From NCBI GenBank assembly GCA_018296165.2, contig JACKQL020000043.1, positions 62,001 to 126,000 of the forward strand: DNA of 64,000 bases, written 5' to 3'. The DNA comes from Termitomyces sp. T153 (taxonomy: Eukaryota; Basidiomycota; Agaricomycetes; Agaricales; Lyophyllaceae). The stretch's first letter is position 1. The number at the start of each line of letters is the position of its first letter. Below, piece by piece: positions 46,266-57,977 of this stretch. Position numbers and translations under genes: made by a program. The notes under the pieces were generated by a model, which was given only the letters and a program-made list of their open reading frames with translations, did not search any database and was not told where the DNA came from.

Positions 46266-48823
46266 CTACAGCACGGGTTTGGGACTGATCACCTCCATCT
46301 TGAGTGGTAATTGAGGGTATGCAGGGGATTCTGCGACTGTTGGTGTGGTGACTGGGGTCATCTTCCAAATGATCTCTTTCTCGGGAGGGAAGAAACGGAA
46401 GTTGGCAATGAGCATGGACAAGACGACCTCTTTGGTACAAAGGCTCGTTAACAAAGGAAAAAGGAAAAGTTACAACAGGATGGACTTACTCATTTCCAAT
46501 TGAGAGAATTTGAAACCAATGCATGCACGACCACCACCCAAGAATGTCATACTAAGAGATATTAGTCCCCCTTCAACGTTCGAGCGAATAGTGAGAACTG
46601 ACAGGTGCGAATAGATGCCAGGTATATGAGCGTCGTGAACAGCTTCTGGAAGAGGGGAAAGCCATCTCTCAGGTTTCCACTCGAGCGAGTCAGGGCCCCA
46701 GAGAAGGGGATCCCGATTAGCATTGAAAATGGAGATGAAAATCTTGGTGTTCTTGGGAACCAAGATAGATTGCATCTCACGTCCGTCAAGTCCTTTGACG
46801 GGAGTAGACAAAGGTAAGATCATGTCTTTGCGGGCCCTGATGAAGAAGATTAATCTGGGCAATCCGCAAACCGAGATAAAAGTACATGCACTCTCATGAC
46901 CCTTGGAGCTGGGGGATAGCTGTTGAGGAGATATTAGCCAGAATCTGACTAGTGGCACTATATTGGACATACAGACGCAAAGTTTCACGGCACACGGCGT
47001 CCATGAAGGGCAATGAGACTAAGTCATCGTATGGTATATCCCCGTTATGTTCCTTGAGTGCTTCAGTAACCTCCACACGCAGTTTATCCTGAATTTCAGG
47101 GTTCATGGCCAGAAGGTGAAGAGTACGTGACAATGCGTTAGAGGTTGTATCGGTAGCCGCAAAAACAAACAGCTATATGTGAATGTTTGCTTCACTCTTG
47201 CCAGCCAGATAAATCCAACTTACGACATCTGTCATACCGTCGTTAGAAAACGAAATGAAAAGTTTTCTGTAAATTTCACCTGAGCTAAAACTTCCTTGTC
47301 TGGCAACCTGTCTTCCTCCGGCGCCTCTATATTTGCCTTCACTGGAAAGATAATGAATCATACCCGCGGTAGATGGTGTCAACAAGCTCACTGAGAATGC
47401 TTATGAGATCCTTTGCCTCGCTACTTTGCTTCGGAGGAGTGACACCTTCCTTCATCGCCTGTTTCTTGGTTTCATAGATCTCTGTTGTAGTACGATCCAA
47501 TATGTCAATCATGTCCCGAATAGTGCGGAGAGATCTGAAAGGAAGAAGATCCAATAACCATCTTCGAAACTGAGGTGACCCAATCTTCACCACGGTCGGC
47601 AGGATATACTCGCGCTGGAAAAGCAGCTTTGAGGTTGCGGGGCTTACCAACAAGAATATCAAAGTCTAGTGCTGTCGAAAGCAAAAACATACAAACCCGA
47701 ATGCTTTGACTGCAACAACGAATGGGTGTGGTGTTGCACTCTCCTCCAGGGAATCAAAGGAACATCCAAGGCCACTCTGTCCAATCATTTCAAGAGCAGC
47801 TCGGCTCATCCAGTGTAGAATATCGATCTAATAATGAACAGACATGAGCACAGGAAAGTTGGCTGATTCGGATATTGACTTGCCTCCTGGGGCCCATCAG
47901 CCAACTTGCTTCCGATAGTCTTTTCGAGCTATCGGGAAGGTAAGCGGTCTCCTACTAGCTCACATACATTTACAAACCTTTTTCGTGACATCCTTGAACA
48001 TAGGAACTTAGAAACAATACATCAGTACGGTGAATTGATGAGAAGAGTTAACCCCTTACTCATATGACGCATATGGACAGTCGAAAACACGGGATTTAGC
48101 AGTTTACGTTGTTTCTTGTGATGATCACCTGACAATCCAATTCAGTCTAACAATATCCTTTGGGTTATTGTAGGGTTATCGAGTCCACCTTGCGTAGACG
48201 TGAGGCCACAGCCGAAAAGAAGGTTGTTGGCTCTGTATCCAAATGTCAGCATTACGGTAGATAGTTTCAGCACACTTGGACATACGCGAAGAAAGCCTCA
48301 GTTTCTTCATAGAGTGTTTGGTCCTAGCATCATTTCGGTATCAGAACAAATCGATCATTATGATTAAGATGCCCAACCTTTACGATTATGTGATGCATTG
48401 CTTTCGGGTCAAAAAGGTACAAATGTTGGGACTCATTGAGATCGCTATGAGTGTTGTCTGCACACCGAGCGGCATCGAAAGACTCACACCGAAAGCGCCA
48501 TAGATTTTAATGATCCTGCCATCTAATCATTTGGAAAACAGATATGGTCACTATTTAACACAGGGAAAGAAAACATTACACTGTGCGGCGATCTTTGCAT
48601 TGAAGTTCCAAGCCGAAACACTGAATAACTGCCCAAAGTTGCCTAGGTAGACATTGACGATTGTTCATTCAACGAGAGTATTGAGTAGAGCACTACACAT
48701 ACCTTTAACTAGTGACTCCGACTTGGGACCTGGAATGTTATCGAGATCCGTCTTGGTAAAGAGTTTTGTCAAAACCCCAACGAGGGCAATGGAGAGGAGA
48801 CATTGTACTATCAAGATGAGCAT
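46266..48823 (-). CDS. Cytochrome P450 monooxygenase, complete
   Basis: On the minus strand, many short introns separate exons carrying every P450 landmark. There is an N-terminal membrane anchor (MLILIVQCLLSIALVGVLTK) followed by DLDNIPGPKSESLVKG, the I-helix region AATDTTSNALSRTL (oxygen activation), the K-helix FMDAVCRETLRLY with ExxR, the PERF-like WKPERW, the haem-binding FLGGGRACIGFKFSQLEM with its Cys, and the C-terminal FRFFPPEKEIIW. The start at 48823 is chosen because the anchor begins there; an in-frame upstream extension to 49000 lacks anchor-like sequence. Expected in the ER membrane, using a P450 reductase. Substrate unknown. DNA upstream of the start is present twice. Confidence 0.82.
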
Positions 48824-48835
48824 GATAGAAGTAAA

Positions 48836-49390
48836 GGCAATAGAAGCAGATACTTGTAACGTCGTTATATATGGATCTCGGCAACCGAGCCACCGCGGAG
48901 CGCTTACAAGCACCTGTGTACGTGTAATGACATCTGCGTCCCTCGACTTTGGCATGGGGAGAGTAAATTCGTAGCTTCCATTGTACATCACCCGGGCCAT
49001 GAATGATTATGACCATACAAAAATGACATAAGTCAAGTAGTAACGCAGTTTGATCAGTAGCGTACGACTTGAAGAAAATCTGGTAGCTCCAAGATGAACA
49101 TAGAAGTATAGACAGTAGAACTTGTTTTATAGATATGTGAATCTCCGCGATTGAGCTGCGAGAACGCTTACAGCACCTGTGTAATGTGTATGACTTTTCG
49201 TGTATCTCCGCTTAAGTCTGAGGAGAAATACCATATTCGTAACTTGTCAATGTACAACCGGGGCCATACTAAATGAGAATGACTATACAAAAGTGACATA
49301 GGGTTGCAGAAGGCCGTAGAAACAGGACTGATTAACTAGTGACACAAATAATAAATGGTACGTACATCATAACTTTGAGTAAATCTGGTA
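48836..49390. repeat. Direct duplication of ~270 bp upstream of the P450
   Basis: About 48840-49080 and 49118-49390 share, in order, ATATATGGATCTC/ATATGTGAATCTC, GCGCTTACAAGCACCTGTG, ATTCGTA..TT, TGTACA, GGGCCAT, GACCATACAAAAATGACATA and AAATCTGGTAGC, with many differences. It is an old tandem duplication of the region where the P450 promoter should be. Confidence 0.55.
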
Positions 49391-49635
49391 GCAAAGCGTT
49401 AGTAGGTTGGCAGGTGGGTCAAAGCTGAAAGACTTCATTAGACGTAGATTCAACATAGAAAGGGGGCCGGTCATATGGCAGCTACAAGAATGCGTCGGAG
49501 CAGATACTGATGAGAATCGTATTCCAACTGTCAACTCAAAGTTTCTCCTAGACAGGGGCCAGATCGCCATTGGGTAGACACGTGATTAAGTTTTGAGACC
49601 TTGATTCCACGGACCAAAAAATCCATATCCTTCGA
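49391..49635. other. Short intergenic spacer
   Basis: Lies between the duplicated P450 upstream DNA and the 3' end of the DJ-1/PfpI gene. Nothing recognised. Confidence 0.4.
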
Positions 49636-50417
49636 CTACATAGGCAGACCGAAAAGCTTCGCGTAAGGATCCCACTGCGGATCCTGGTGTCTCTCGTATT
49701 CCAATATGTTTGCCACTCTCTCTGCCGCTTCTTCTCCATAGATAGCAGCAATGAATGCAAATACTGCGTCCAAACCAGCGCTCACTCCTGATGAGGACCA
49801 TATATTTCCGTCAACGACCCATCGCGCATGTCCCACCCACTTCACCTGCTCTCTCTGTGTCGTTTCGGGCCACCAACGCATCTTATTTGTTGTAGCCTTT
49901 TTACCGTCGAGGACGCCACCGCGTGCTGCTATTCCGGCGCCGTTGCACACAGTAATGAGGTACTGGAGAGAAGGATAGACTTTCGCGACAAAGTCAATCG
50001 CACTCTGGATTTTCGGGTCCATTGCTCCGATGCCGCCTGGAACCAGCAGGACATCGAGGGGTGGGGGCGATGCAAAAGTATGGGTCGGATTAATCGACTG
50101 TCCAAAGTCTGAGCCGATCCTGCTCGGATACGACATTGTGGATACAGGATTGAGAGTCTCGGCGAGGATTGAGAGTTTCATTGGAAAATAAAGTGATAAC
50201 GTGTTAAGGGCATCCAATGGCCCAAACGCGTCGAGTGCTTGGAATCCGGGGAAGATGACAATACCAAAATTAACGGGTACCGGTCCCTTGGGACGTCCCT
50301 CTACAGATCAGTCGATGAATGACATATCTGGGACGGTTCATGGCTTTTGAACAGCTCACCTTCAGAGATTCGATTCATCCCGATGGCAAGCTCGACCTGA
50401 TTCTCGATTTCCGTCAT
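49636..50417 (-). CDS. DJ-1/PfpI superfamily protein
   Basis: Two exons (50417-50360 and 50300-49636) join in phase to 240 aa. The fold starts with VNFGIVIFPGFQALDAFGPL, continues with DVLLVPGGIGAMDP, and the nucleophile elbow reads LITVCNGAGIAARGGVLDGK with Cys in the usual place, followed by ARWVVDGNIWSSSGVSAGLD. These match the isonitrile-hydratase/ThiJ-like branch of the family. The family includes hydratases, glyoxalases and deglycases, so the exact reaction is open. The start at 50417 is supported by the clean intron after MNRISE. No targeting signal, so cytosolic. It lies next to a P450 on the same strand, which may be chance. Confidence 0.82.
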
Positions 50418-51295
50418 GACTGGTCTTCTGGAGAGTGACGTGCCCTATCTCACTTTTTATATGCTTTCAATCGTGGAGTCCGATTGACTAATGCAGCATC
50501 AAACTGACTGAACCCGATGATTGCGGCTATAATCTAACAAACGCGCAGCTCTGTGCAACAAGGGTCAGTCACTTTCCCACTGGCCATACTCAGCTTCTCA
50601 GTAACCTAGGACTTGTATTTCCACGACCCGGACCGAATAATGCAGGCTGTGGTGACAGTGGTGTATTGTAACTCTACCGACAGGATGTCCATAATCACGG
50701 TTCTCATGGGACTAAACATCCCGGGACGTCTTTTTTTTTTTGCTTGCAGTGGTCATTAATCATCAGGTGAGGTAACCGGTTAAGGATGCGTCTGCAGGAC
50801 GACCCGAAATTACTAGTGACAAAGCGGCTAAGGCCCCAACATTGTTCCTCAACCAAAGACAGTCAGCAGCATCAGGATTGGTTTCCGGGGCCGTCAAACT
50901 AAACCTCACATACAAGAAGAATGTATTTTCCCCTCAGTATTGGATCGCCAAGTAGTTTCCTATCCTCAAGCCTGTCTTATCAGGGTTTACCGATTTTCAA
51001 GGCTACAGCCACCAGCTCAACTCTGTCACCAAATCATGCATAAATAGGAAATCCTAGTAGTAACGACTATTAAGAGGGAGCGCGCAAGGACAGCCGGGTG
51101 AATGTGTATCTACTTTTGCCGCTGGAGGGGAACTTGAAGTGATGTGAAAAAGACATAACTATCGAGCACGAACACGAGAAAAAAGCATGAAAACATCGTC
51201 GATGTATATGTATATGGTTGGTCATAGCGTATGGATCATTATGCAGAGACGAAGAACGAAAAGGGTTCAAAAAGAAAGAAAGAAAGATCATCCAC
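50418..51295. other. Intergenic, no gene seen
   Basis: About 880 bp between the DJ-1/PfpI start and the xylulokinase stop. A poly-T run near 50732 and an AAAGAAAGAAAG run near 51272 are the only simple features. Confidence 0.5.
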
Positions 51296-54108
51296 TTACA
51301 CGATGCCCTTGATCAGCATCGTTTCCAGACGACAAAACTCGGGGACAATTGCAGCGTAAGTCATGAAAGCATCCACGTCCGAATCTGCTACCTTCGCCAA
51401 CCCAATCTGAGCTTCAGCATCCGCCGTTGGTAGTGCGACAACGGGTGTTAGGGGTGTCGGGCTGGTCAGGGTGGTACCTAAACCGTTCGTATTTGTTCCC
51501 GAGAAAGAGCCGACAGAAAGCATGTTGGAGTCTGGTGTCGTAAACGTCGTTGAAGGGGCAGAAAGTGCAGTACTCGTGAGACTGCCGACCGAATCAGTAG
51601 TCGACGCCGTTTGTGTTCTTGTCCTGGAACCAAAGCCCAGTTCTCCACCGATTACCCCTGTCCCAAAGGCCCCGAACTGAGTCCCTCCAACAAGACTACT
51701 GCCTCCCAACCCCGAAACAGCATGCTCCTGCTGCTCGCGTTCCCGCTTCTCCCGTTCCAGCTCTTCATCTTCTTCCTCCTCGACAAACACCGATGCAAGT
51801 CCCAATCCTGACCTACTCGATACACCACTCAGACTCGTTCCTCCCGAACCATACGGAGACGGACCAATGGGACCCGTCGTCGTCGTCGTCATCGTCCCAT
51901 TTCCATTACCGCCCGGTACCGCGCCATTAATGTTCGTTCGTAATGTCACCCCATTAGTCGCAACCCATCTCTTGGTCAACACCCGCCTTCCCTCCTCTTC
52001 AAAGCCAACGAGGCCTACTCCCATCCCATCTCTGTCTCTCGCCCATACCCACCGCGCAACGTACGCCGCACCTAGAGCTGCGCGCCCTGGAAACCCACGA
52101 GGAGGTGCGTTCCGGTACGGCTCAATTTGTGCGCCATCGACCTGTGATGCGGGTACGAACACAGGCGAGTTGAAGACGTCCCCAACGACGTTCACGACTG
52201 AAGGAAAATTGGCCGCAGAGCCAGTAGCGAGGATACGTGATGGGAGCGGCACGGTGTCATATGGGTCAAAAGGAAGGCCGAGGCTCGTCGTGTTGGTAGT
52301 AGAAAGTGATTGTGGTGCAGGTGAGGAGGATGCGGTGGTTTTGCGTGGTGTGCCGAGGACACCGGTAGCGACCATCCGGGCCCACTTGACGCGGAACGCG
52401 AGGATCTGAGACTCAACGAGACAGCGAGGGTTGGCTCGCAAATCACGGAATTCGGGAACGCGAACACCTGTCTCAAAGCGAACGACGGTATTTTGAAGGT
52501 GGGAGAGGGGGTAAATGTCACTTTGGAGGTAGAAGAAGCTGAAGAGCTTGTCGTCAAGCCTAAGTTTGCATTAGAATGAGTACAAATGAGTGAGGTACTG
52601 GATAATTTGGCTGACCCTATCGAGCCTCCGGGGGGTACGATTGCAACCAGACGATCAAAGGCACTCCAACTCTTGGTGTATTTATCACGAACGTATGCCC
52701 GTGGGATGTCCGCATTTCTGCTTGTAATGACAGCAATGTATTTCCGCTTCTCCCCAGCATCCTGAGCAGGATGGGGGACGAGATGATATAGACGAGTTGG
52801 AATGTAATGTTGTGCAGGCGTCATGAGAGTATCCATGGGTCCGAAAGAAACGACCGCGTCATTTGCAGAAGGCAATAGCGAGAGATAAGAAGACAAAAAA
52901 TCCGATGTAAAAGGAGAGACGATGGTATCTGGAGAAGTAATGAATCGTTCATCAGGTTGAAGCTAGAGACTGTCACATACCAGGCTCAAATCCATAGCGC
53001 TCCACAAGATATCTTGAAACATTCCCCGCGCGTCTGCCGCCTCCAGAAACGTCCACATCACCGAGCCAACCGCGTACCCTCCTTCCCTCTTCTCGACTAC
53101 CACCTACGATATCAAGTACACCCTCATCCCAGAATCCTGAAGCGGCAGATTGCCCTAGGTTCAAAGCATTGACATTCGCCCCATGTACCCACATTCCCGT
53201 AGTACATGCCTCTGCCTCACCCATTCCCATCCACTTGCCTGCGATCAGACTGCTCAAAAAAGCGCTTGCAAGCTGGACGCGGCCGGTTCGTGCCCATACT
53301 TCCTGTGGCCAGGTTTCTCGCACACGTAAAAGTTGTGCCGCAACCAGGGACGAACTAGCACATGTTCCGACACGGCTGGCCATGTGATCCGGACCACCAA
53401 GAAGGGTCTCGATCGTGAGAGCATGTGTGTGTGAGGATGTGTCTGATGCAGTAGGGACGTTTGGTAACGAGAATAAATGGGCCGGGAAATGTTTATGAAG
53501 AAGGATACTGGGATCTAGGGAAGAAAATGAAGGTACTGCCGTCGATTTCCACCAAACAAGCGCATGCTGAAAGAGGAAACAAATCACGTTAAAAATTGGT
53601 CGGACTGTTCGTTATGTTTCTCATACCTGTGCAGAGCCTCCGATGGATTTGATTCTCGTTAGGTCGTGGGTTCGCGAAAGTCTTTCGAGGAGGAGGTCTG
53701 TTGGCAGAAAGTCACGTGAGTGATAAGTGATCGAGATCGTGTACCAAGATATTGGCCAAATTCAGCGAAACGAACGGCAAAAATTTTGGTTCCGTTTCGA
53801 CTGAGAATGGAGATGATTCAATCGAATTGCCAGACTTACCAAGTCCTTTAATCCACATTTCTATCGGCGTCGTATAAGCATCACCTGGGTTCGTGAAAAT
53901 CCCGCCATGGGTTCTGTGTGAATGGTGTCAGTAACCAAGAAACAACACTGGGATGAACGTACTGGTACTCCGGCAACTCTGTATCAAATTCCACACTTTC
54001 CACTCCAACAAGATCGAGACTCTCGTCGACGATGGTCGCCCGCAGTTGATCTGTAGCCAATTCGAGTCCCAGAAAGAGCGCCTGCCCGGTTTTGTGCACG
54101 GTAGGCAT
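51296..54108 (-). CDS. XKS1: Xylulokinase (D-xylulose 5-kinase)
   Basis: The enzyme phosphorylates D-xylulose to D-xylulose 5-phosphate with ATP, feeding the pentose phosphate pathway in the cytosol. Exons on the minus strand read ALFLGLELATDQLRATIVDE, THGGIFTNPGDAYTTPIEMW, SIGGSAQQHALVWWKS (sugar-binding QQHA/WW region), VGTCASSSLVAAQLLR, WVHGANVNALNLGQ, ILATGSAANFPSVVNVVGDV, FNSPVFVPASQVDGAQ and AALGAAYVARWVWARDR, all FGGY-family landmarks of fungal xylulokinase. The frame holds across every intron examined. A low-complexity insertion (Thr-rich, then EEEEDEELEREKREREQQ, then Ser/Thr-rich) separates the last core motif from the conserved end AEAQIGLAKVADSDVDAF. Start at 54108 (MPTVHKTGQALFLG). 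Most likely a housekeeping copy. Confidence 0.88.
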
Positions 54109-55021
54109 TAGTTTGAAGGATATGGTATCGTTGTCGTGGTATCTGGCGTATGATGAGGCAGGGATATAAGCAATAGTATGATAATGGACTGAAGTGCCAG
54201 CGCACGTCGTTCTACGAAAAGACGGATCTCTGCCTGTCCGATTCTCAGGCCATTCGCGTCGCACACCATCACAGCAGATTATGTAATCATCCTTTTTTCG
54301 GCCTCTCTGTCACGCCCTTTTGCGAGGCTTCTTGCGGGCATCTGACCCATGCTACCCATGCTTCACCACAACTTCCATTCCTTTCCGTCTATCTGTTAAG
54401 TTACATACCTCCTTTTTCAACCAAGGAAGCATAGCTGCCTTGTGGACTGTCATCTGATGAAGCTTTCTCTCGGAAAGAGCGGTCCTGGGTGCCGTAAGCC
54501 ATGGAGTCAGCGATGCTTCGCTGTCTGATATGATATCCATTCGAGGGGAGAAGAGCCAAAGTATCAATAACTGTCTACAATTAGGAAGATTATTTTCAAC
54601 ATAATTGATTTTCACACACGACGTGTCAACGGAGGTTACGAAACCGGCGCCTTCGAGAATCCCCATAGTTTTCTAGAACGCAATCACACTTGATTTTTAC
54701 CTTTTGCTTCTCCAAGCACAATGGCATAACTTGTCAAAAAAGTACATAAGATGCTGATCATGAGGCCATTTTCGAGTGGTCAAACTACTTTCATGCGTTT
54801 AGCAGAGATTTCAACAAGCCCGGCATTCCTTCCGGATCACCTAGAGTTTTCTCGCGTTTCGAAGTTTCCCTGGAATCGAGAAGACACTGATTTTGTCTAA
54901 ACTTATCCAACGGTTTGGACAGACATATACCTTCAGCACAATTTAGTACATTGATTGTTCAATTGATATCCATGTGCTATCTTGACTCGTCGTAGTAAGT
55001 CAGCTCCAATATTGCGTATTC
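54109..55021. other. Intergenic with one unassigned minus-strand open frame
   Basis: A 104-codon frame at 54352-54666 on the minus strand (MGILEGAGFVTSVDTSCVKI) has no motif I know. The rest probably carries the promoters of xylulokinase and the lectin-like gene. Confidence 0.35.
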
Positions 55022-55845
55022 ATGATGACTGCGATGACCATTGATCGGTTACAGCCAGGCATCTACCAAATTCACAGTTACACGGGCTCTGATATCGCTC
55101 TCGATCTCTCGGGAGGTGACCTAAAATCGATTTTGGGTACGCACAATTGTTGATAAGTTGCGCCGACTCAAGAATACTAGGCTTTCCTGCCCACCAAGGA
55201 TCTAATCAGAAGGTATCGTAGTGTACATCTGTTTAAATGCTCCTTCTTCTAACATGGAACAGTGGGAACTTTCTCCCCTGGGCAAAGGGTATTCGATCCA
55301 GAGTTTGCATACCAACGACTACTTGACCATTGAAGATGGATTATCTAATTTGACGCCTGTCGTGGCGAGTCCCTATCCTGTCAGTTGGGTATTGGCACCT
55401 TTCGATGCCATTGGAAGTATATGGAGGTTCGACACCGGCCATGTCCAATAAGGCGTTATCTGATCTCACGCCCAGAATCACTTGGCCGAATACTAAACTT
55501 ACAATCGGTTTACCCAACGTTGTCGAGAATGAGTTGAATACGCTGGTTAGTAACATCCTTTCATTATCCTTCTAGTGGCTTCAGGCTGACAAGGAGGTTG
55601 TGTAGGCTCGCCTCGTGGAAATTGATAGTTTTGGCTCAAGGTCTCTTTGGCGCTTCGTCCCACAGAAAGGTACACCTGAAGAGGTAACAGCTGCTGCATC
55701 GTCTGATCTCAAAGCTGCATCCGCACTTCCTGAGTCTTTGACGACCACCGATACGAAAGTGGGAGACGACGGTAGTTTGACGATTACGACAACTACGACA
55801 ACTGTCATCACTACGAGCACAAGAGTCGCAAAAACCATAGCGTAG
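55022..55845 (+). pseudogene. Ricin-B-like lectin gene with a frame break
   Basis: Exons 55022-55136, 55181-55212 and 55263 onward give MTIDRLQPGIYQIHSYTGSD, IALDLSGGDLKSILGFPAHQ then GSNQKW, the strongest ricin-B-type signature in the window. Next come WELSPLGKGYSIQSLHTNDY and SWVLAPFDAIGSIWRF. Between about 55427 and 55445 the frame moves by one base. MSNKALSDLTPRITWPN follows in the new frame, a normal intron (55546-55605) and a last exon LVEIDSFGSRSLWRFVPQ. The tail is Thr-rich (TITTTTTTVITTSTRV). I found no intron that repairs the shift, so this is either a young pseudogene or a sequencing slip. If intact it would be a cytoplasmic sugar-binding protein. Confidence 0.5.
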
Positions 55846-56749
55846 ACGCTTAATTTTTCTGTGAATTAGAATAACAATCAAACAAAAGATTCAATCCTTC
55901 GCCATTGAGCATTGAGCAACAACCAAATTTGCCATTTGTAAGGTTAAGTACTTTGCTGTGATGACCATCCATGTCCATGAACCTCCAGCTCTAGTTTCAG
56001 TCGGGCTCGAAGGTCCTCTGGAGGAGCACGTCAATGCCAGGGTCGTCCGATCCTCCCGGTTAGAGGGGTGTCAAAGCGGTGATTTTCCAATACGGAATGC
56101 AGAGGCACTTGGTGAGAGTGTAGAACTGCGAATCGATTAATCCCATCGATTCTCAGCTTTCAGATTCGGAGACTGTACGGAGCTGTTTTGACGTCTATTT
56201 GGTGACTCATGCATTCGAGCACGTCATGTCATATATCCCTTCGATATTCTTCTAGATTCGTGCTCTCGACTTTATTCTGAATATTCTTTCACCCTCGTTT
56301 CCTCCCACCTCACCCATCTAATCTTCCTCGAATCAGGGATCAACTATTGCTTGATTCATCAAACATCAAAGTTTGTTTTGGAGACTAACCTGTCCCTACG
56401 GTTTCAGGTTGTGTATGGATCAACACCACTAATCCCTACGTTGTTTTTACCTTTATCATCAGAGCAACTGCGCTCGATTCCAGGTGGGCACTCTTAGGGC
56501 GTGTATAACATATGTACTCTGCTTAAAGCATTCATTCCTGTTGTGAATGGGAGACGTAAGCATCCAGTCACCAGCCTCTTCTGCATCGCCAGATGCTTAG
56601 CATGTATCTACGCTTCCTGAGTTGCCTATGATTGGCTTTTATCAATTCCTTCAGAACTTGCCACAGAACATGCCTAATACCAAATGTCGGGATAGAGACA
56701 TTAAAGCGACATCAATCACTCCCACTGGCCCTGAAAATTAAATAAGGTA
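55846..56749. other. Intergenic, nothing recognised
   Basis: About 900 bp with only a 60-codon frame at 55958-56140 of no known family. Confidence 0.4.
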
Positions 56750-57273
56750 TGTCAGAATATCATTATAGCAATAGGGGTATTCTACCTCCCATCCACCGCC
56801 TCAAATCCTCCAGGATGATTTATCAATTGCCCCAAATATAGGTGGGACCACGAGCGCGCCCAACGTGACGATGCTCATAAACATGCCCACCTGACGACCC
56901 AGGTCATCAGTGGCACCTAGTGACATAATTGGATTGGCCATCAAAGGAACGTATGCGCCACTCGAGAATCTCTGAAATTACGTGATGAAGAGGTAATAAT
57001 TCCAACACACAAGGCGCTTAACCATATAATGCAACTACAACTATGAATCCCGTTTGGCTGTTTGCAAATGACCATACATAGGTTAGAATCCCCGCAGCAG
57101 CCGTTAAGGGAATTATGACATTTACTAGATCCTGGATAGAAAAGTAAGATAATCACCGTATAGTGAAGAGTAGTAACACGAAGTCGTCCAACGAGTGAGC
57201 TTGCATTCGCTATATCACTGACCAAATTTGAGATTCCGAGTATAACGACAAAGATGAAACTAATAATTCTCAT
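56750..57273 (-). pseudogene. C-terminal half of an MFS (monocarboxylate-type) transporter
   Basis: Minus-strand exons read VVILGISNLVSDIANASSLV then GRLR, DLVNVIIPLTAAAGILTYVW, SFANSQTGFIVVVALYG, and after an intron FSSGAYVPLMANPIMSLGAT then DDLGRQVGMFMSIVTLGALV. These are the TM8-TM11-type segments of fungal monocarboxylate-transporter-like MFS proteins. The N-terminal half is missing: LINE and Copia sequence begins where it should be. A stop follows shortly after PPIFGAIDKSSW, before the normal last helix. I call it a truncated relic. Confidence 0.6.
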
Positions 57274-57299
57274 TTTTCACTGGAATCTACAAGATACAA

Positions 57300-57548
57300 A
57301 GGCATATTAGAGGAGTGAAAACATAAGGGAAGGATGACCAGCAAAGTTCCTCATATTGAGTTCTTCATCTGCTTCTCTAAGTATGTCTCTGTGCACCTCA
57401 TATCTGGGACAATCTTTGATGATATGCTCTTGCATTTGGTATTATTTGGTATCTCTTTCCACATAGGCATCTAGTGGTTTCAGTAGGTACAAACTTGGTG
57501 TAATACTCACCTATAGGCACAGCAGAAGAGATAGAATCCATGGGAAAG
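57300..57548 (-). mobile_element. LINE (non-LTR) fragment, 3' coding part
   Basis: Minus-strand reading gives SSAVPIGEYYTKFVPTETTR then CLCGKR, and CPRYEVHRDILREADEELNM then RNFAGHPSLM in another frame. The C-x-C-G ... CPRYxxHR pattern is typical of the C-terminal end of fungal LINE polyproteins. The frames are broken. The fragment ends at the Copia insertion. Confidence 0.5.
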
Positions 57549-57880
57549 TGTTGAGATAGGACTTGCACGGACCATCAGTATGTCATACTTACCTATCCAT
57601 TTCCTCATCGGGCAATCCCTCAGCCATCACCGAATGTGGTGGCGATCAGTATCCACCATCAAACCTTATTTATTTTACCAGATATTCGTACGATAGGACA
57701 TTGCTACCCTCAGTCGACCACATATAGTTGGAGTGACTGAGGGTGAGCAAATTTTTACTTACATCTTATTTACTTCCGACTAAATATCTCCTGTAGACTT
57801 CTGTATTTCTCTACAGGTAATAATAAACTCAGTCAACCACATATAGTTGGAGTGACTGAGGGCTTCTGTATTTCTCTACA
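57549..57880 (+). repeat. Copia 5' LTR
   Basis: TG...CA ends, 332 bp. Inside, the motif CCACATATAGTTGGAGTGACTGAGG and the motif CTTCTGTATTTCTCTACAGG each occur twice, an internal duplication shared with the 3' LTR. Confidence 0.92.
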
Positions 57881-57977
57881 GGTTATCGGCCCCGTCCGCA
57901 CTCCCACTACGTTGAGCCATTGCTCCAAATAGCGACTCACTACAAAACCCACACACATCACACCCAGTTAGACACCT

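Noticed and set aside
51880..51900. (GTC)n run that looks like a microsatellite or regulatory repeat.
   Set aside because: It is the coding strand complement of a Thr run in the xylulokinase C-terminal linker.
46266..54108. P450, DJ-1/PfpI and xylulokinase as a biosynthetic gene cluster.
   Set aside because: No backbone enzyme (PKS, NRPS, terpene synthase) is present, xylulokinase is a housekeeping enzyme and the lectins are unrelated. Simple adjacency is more likely.
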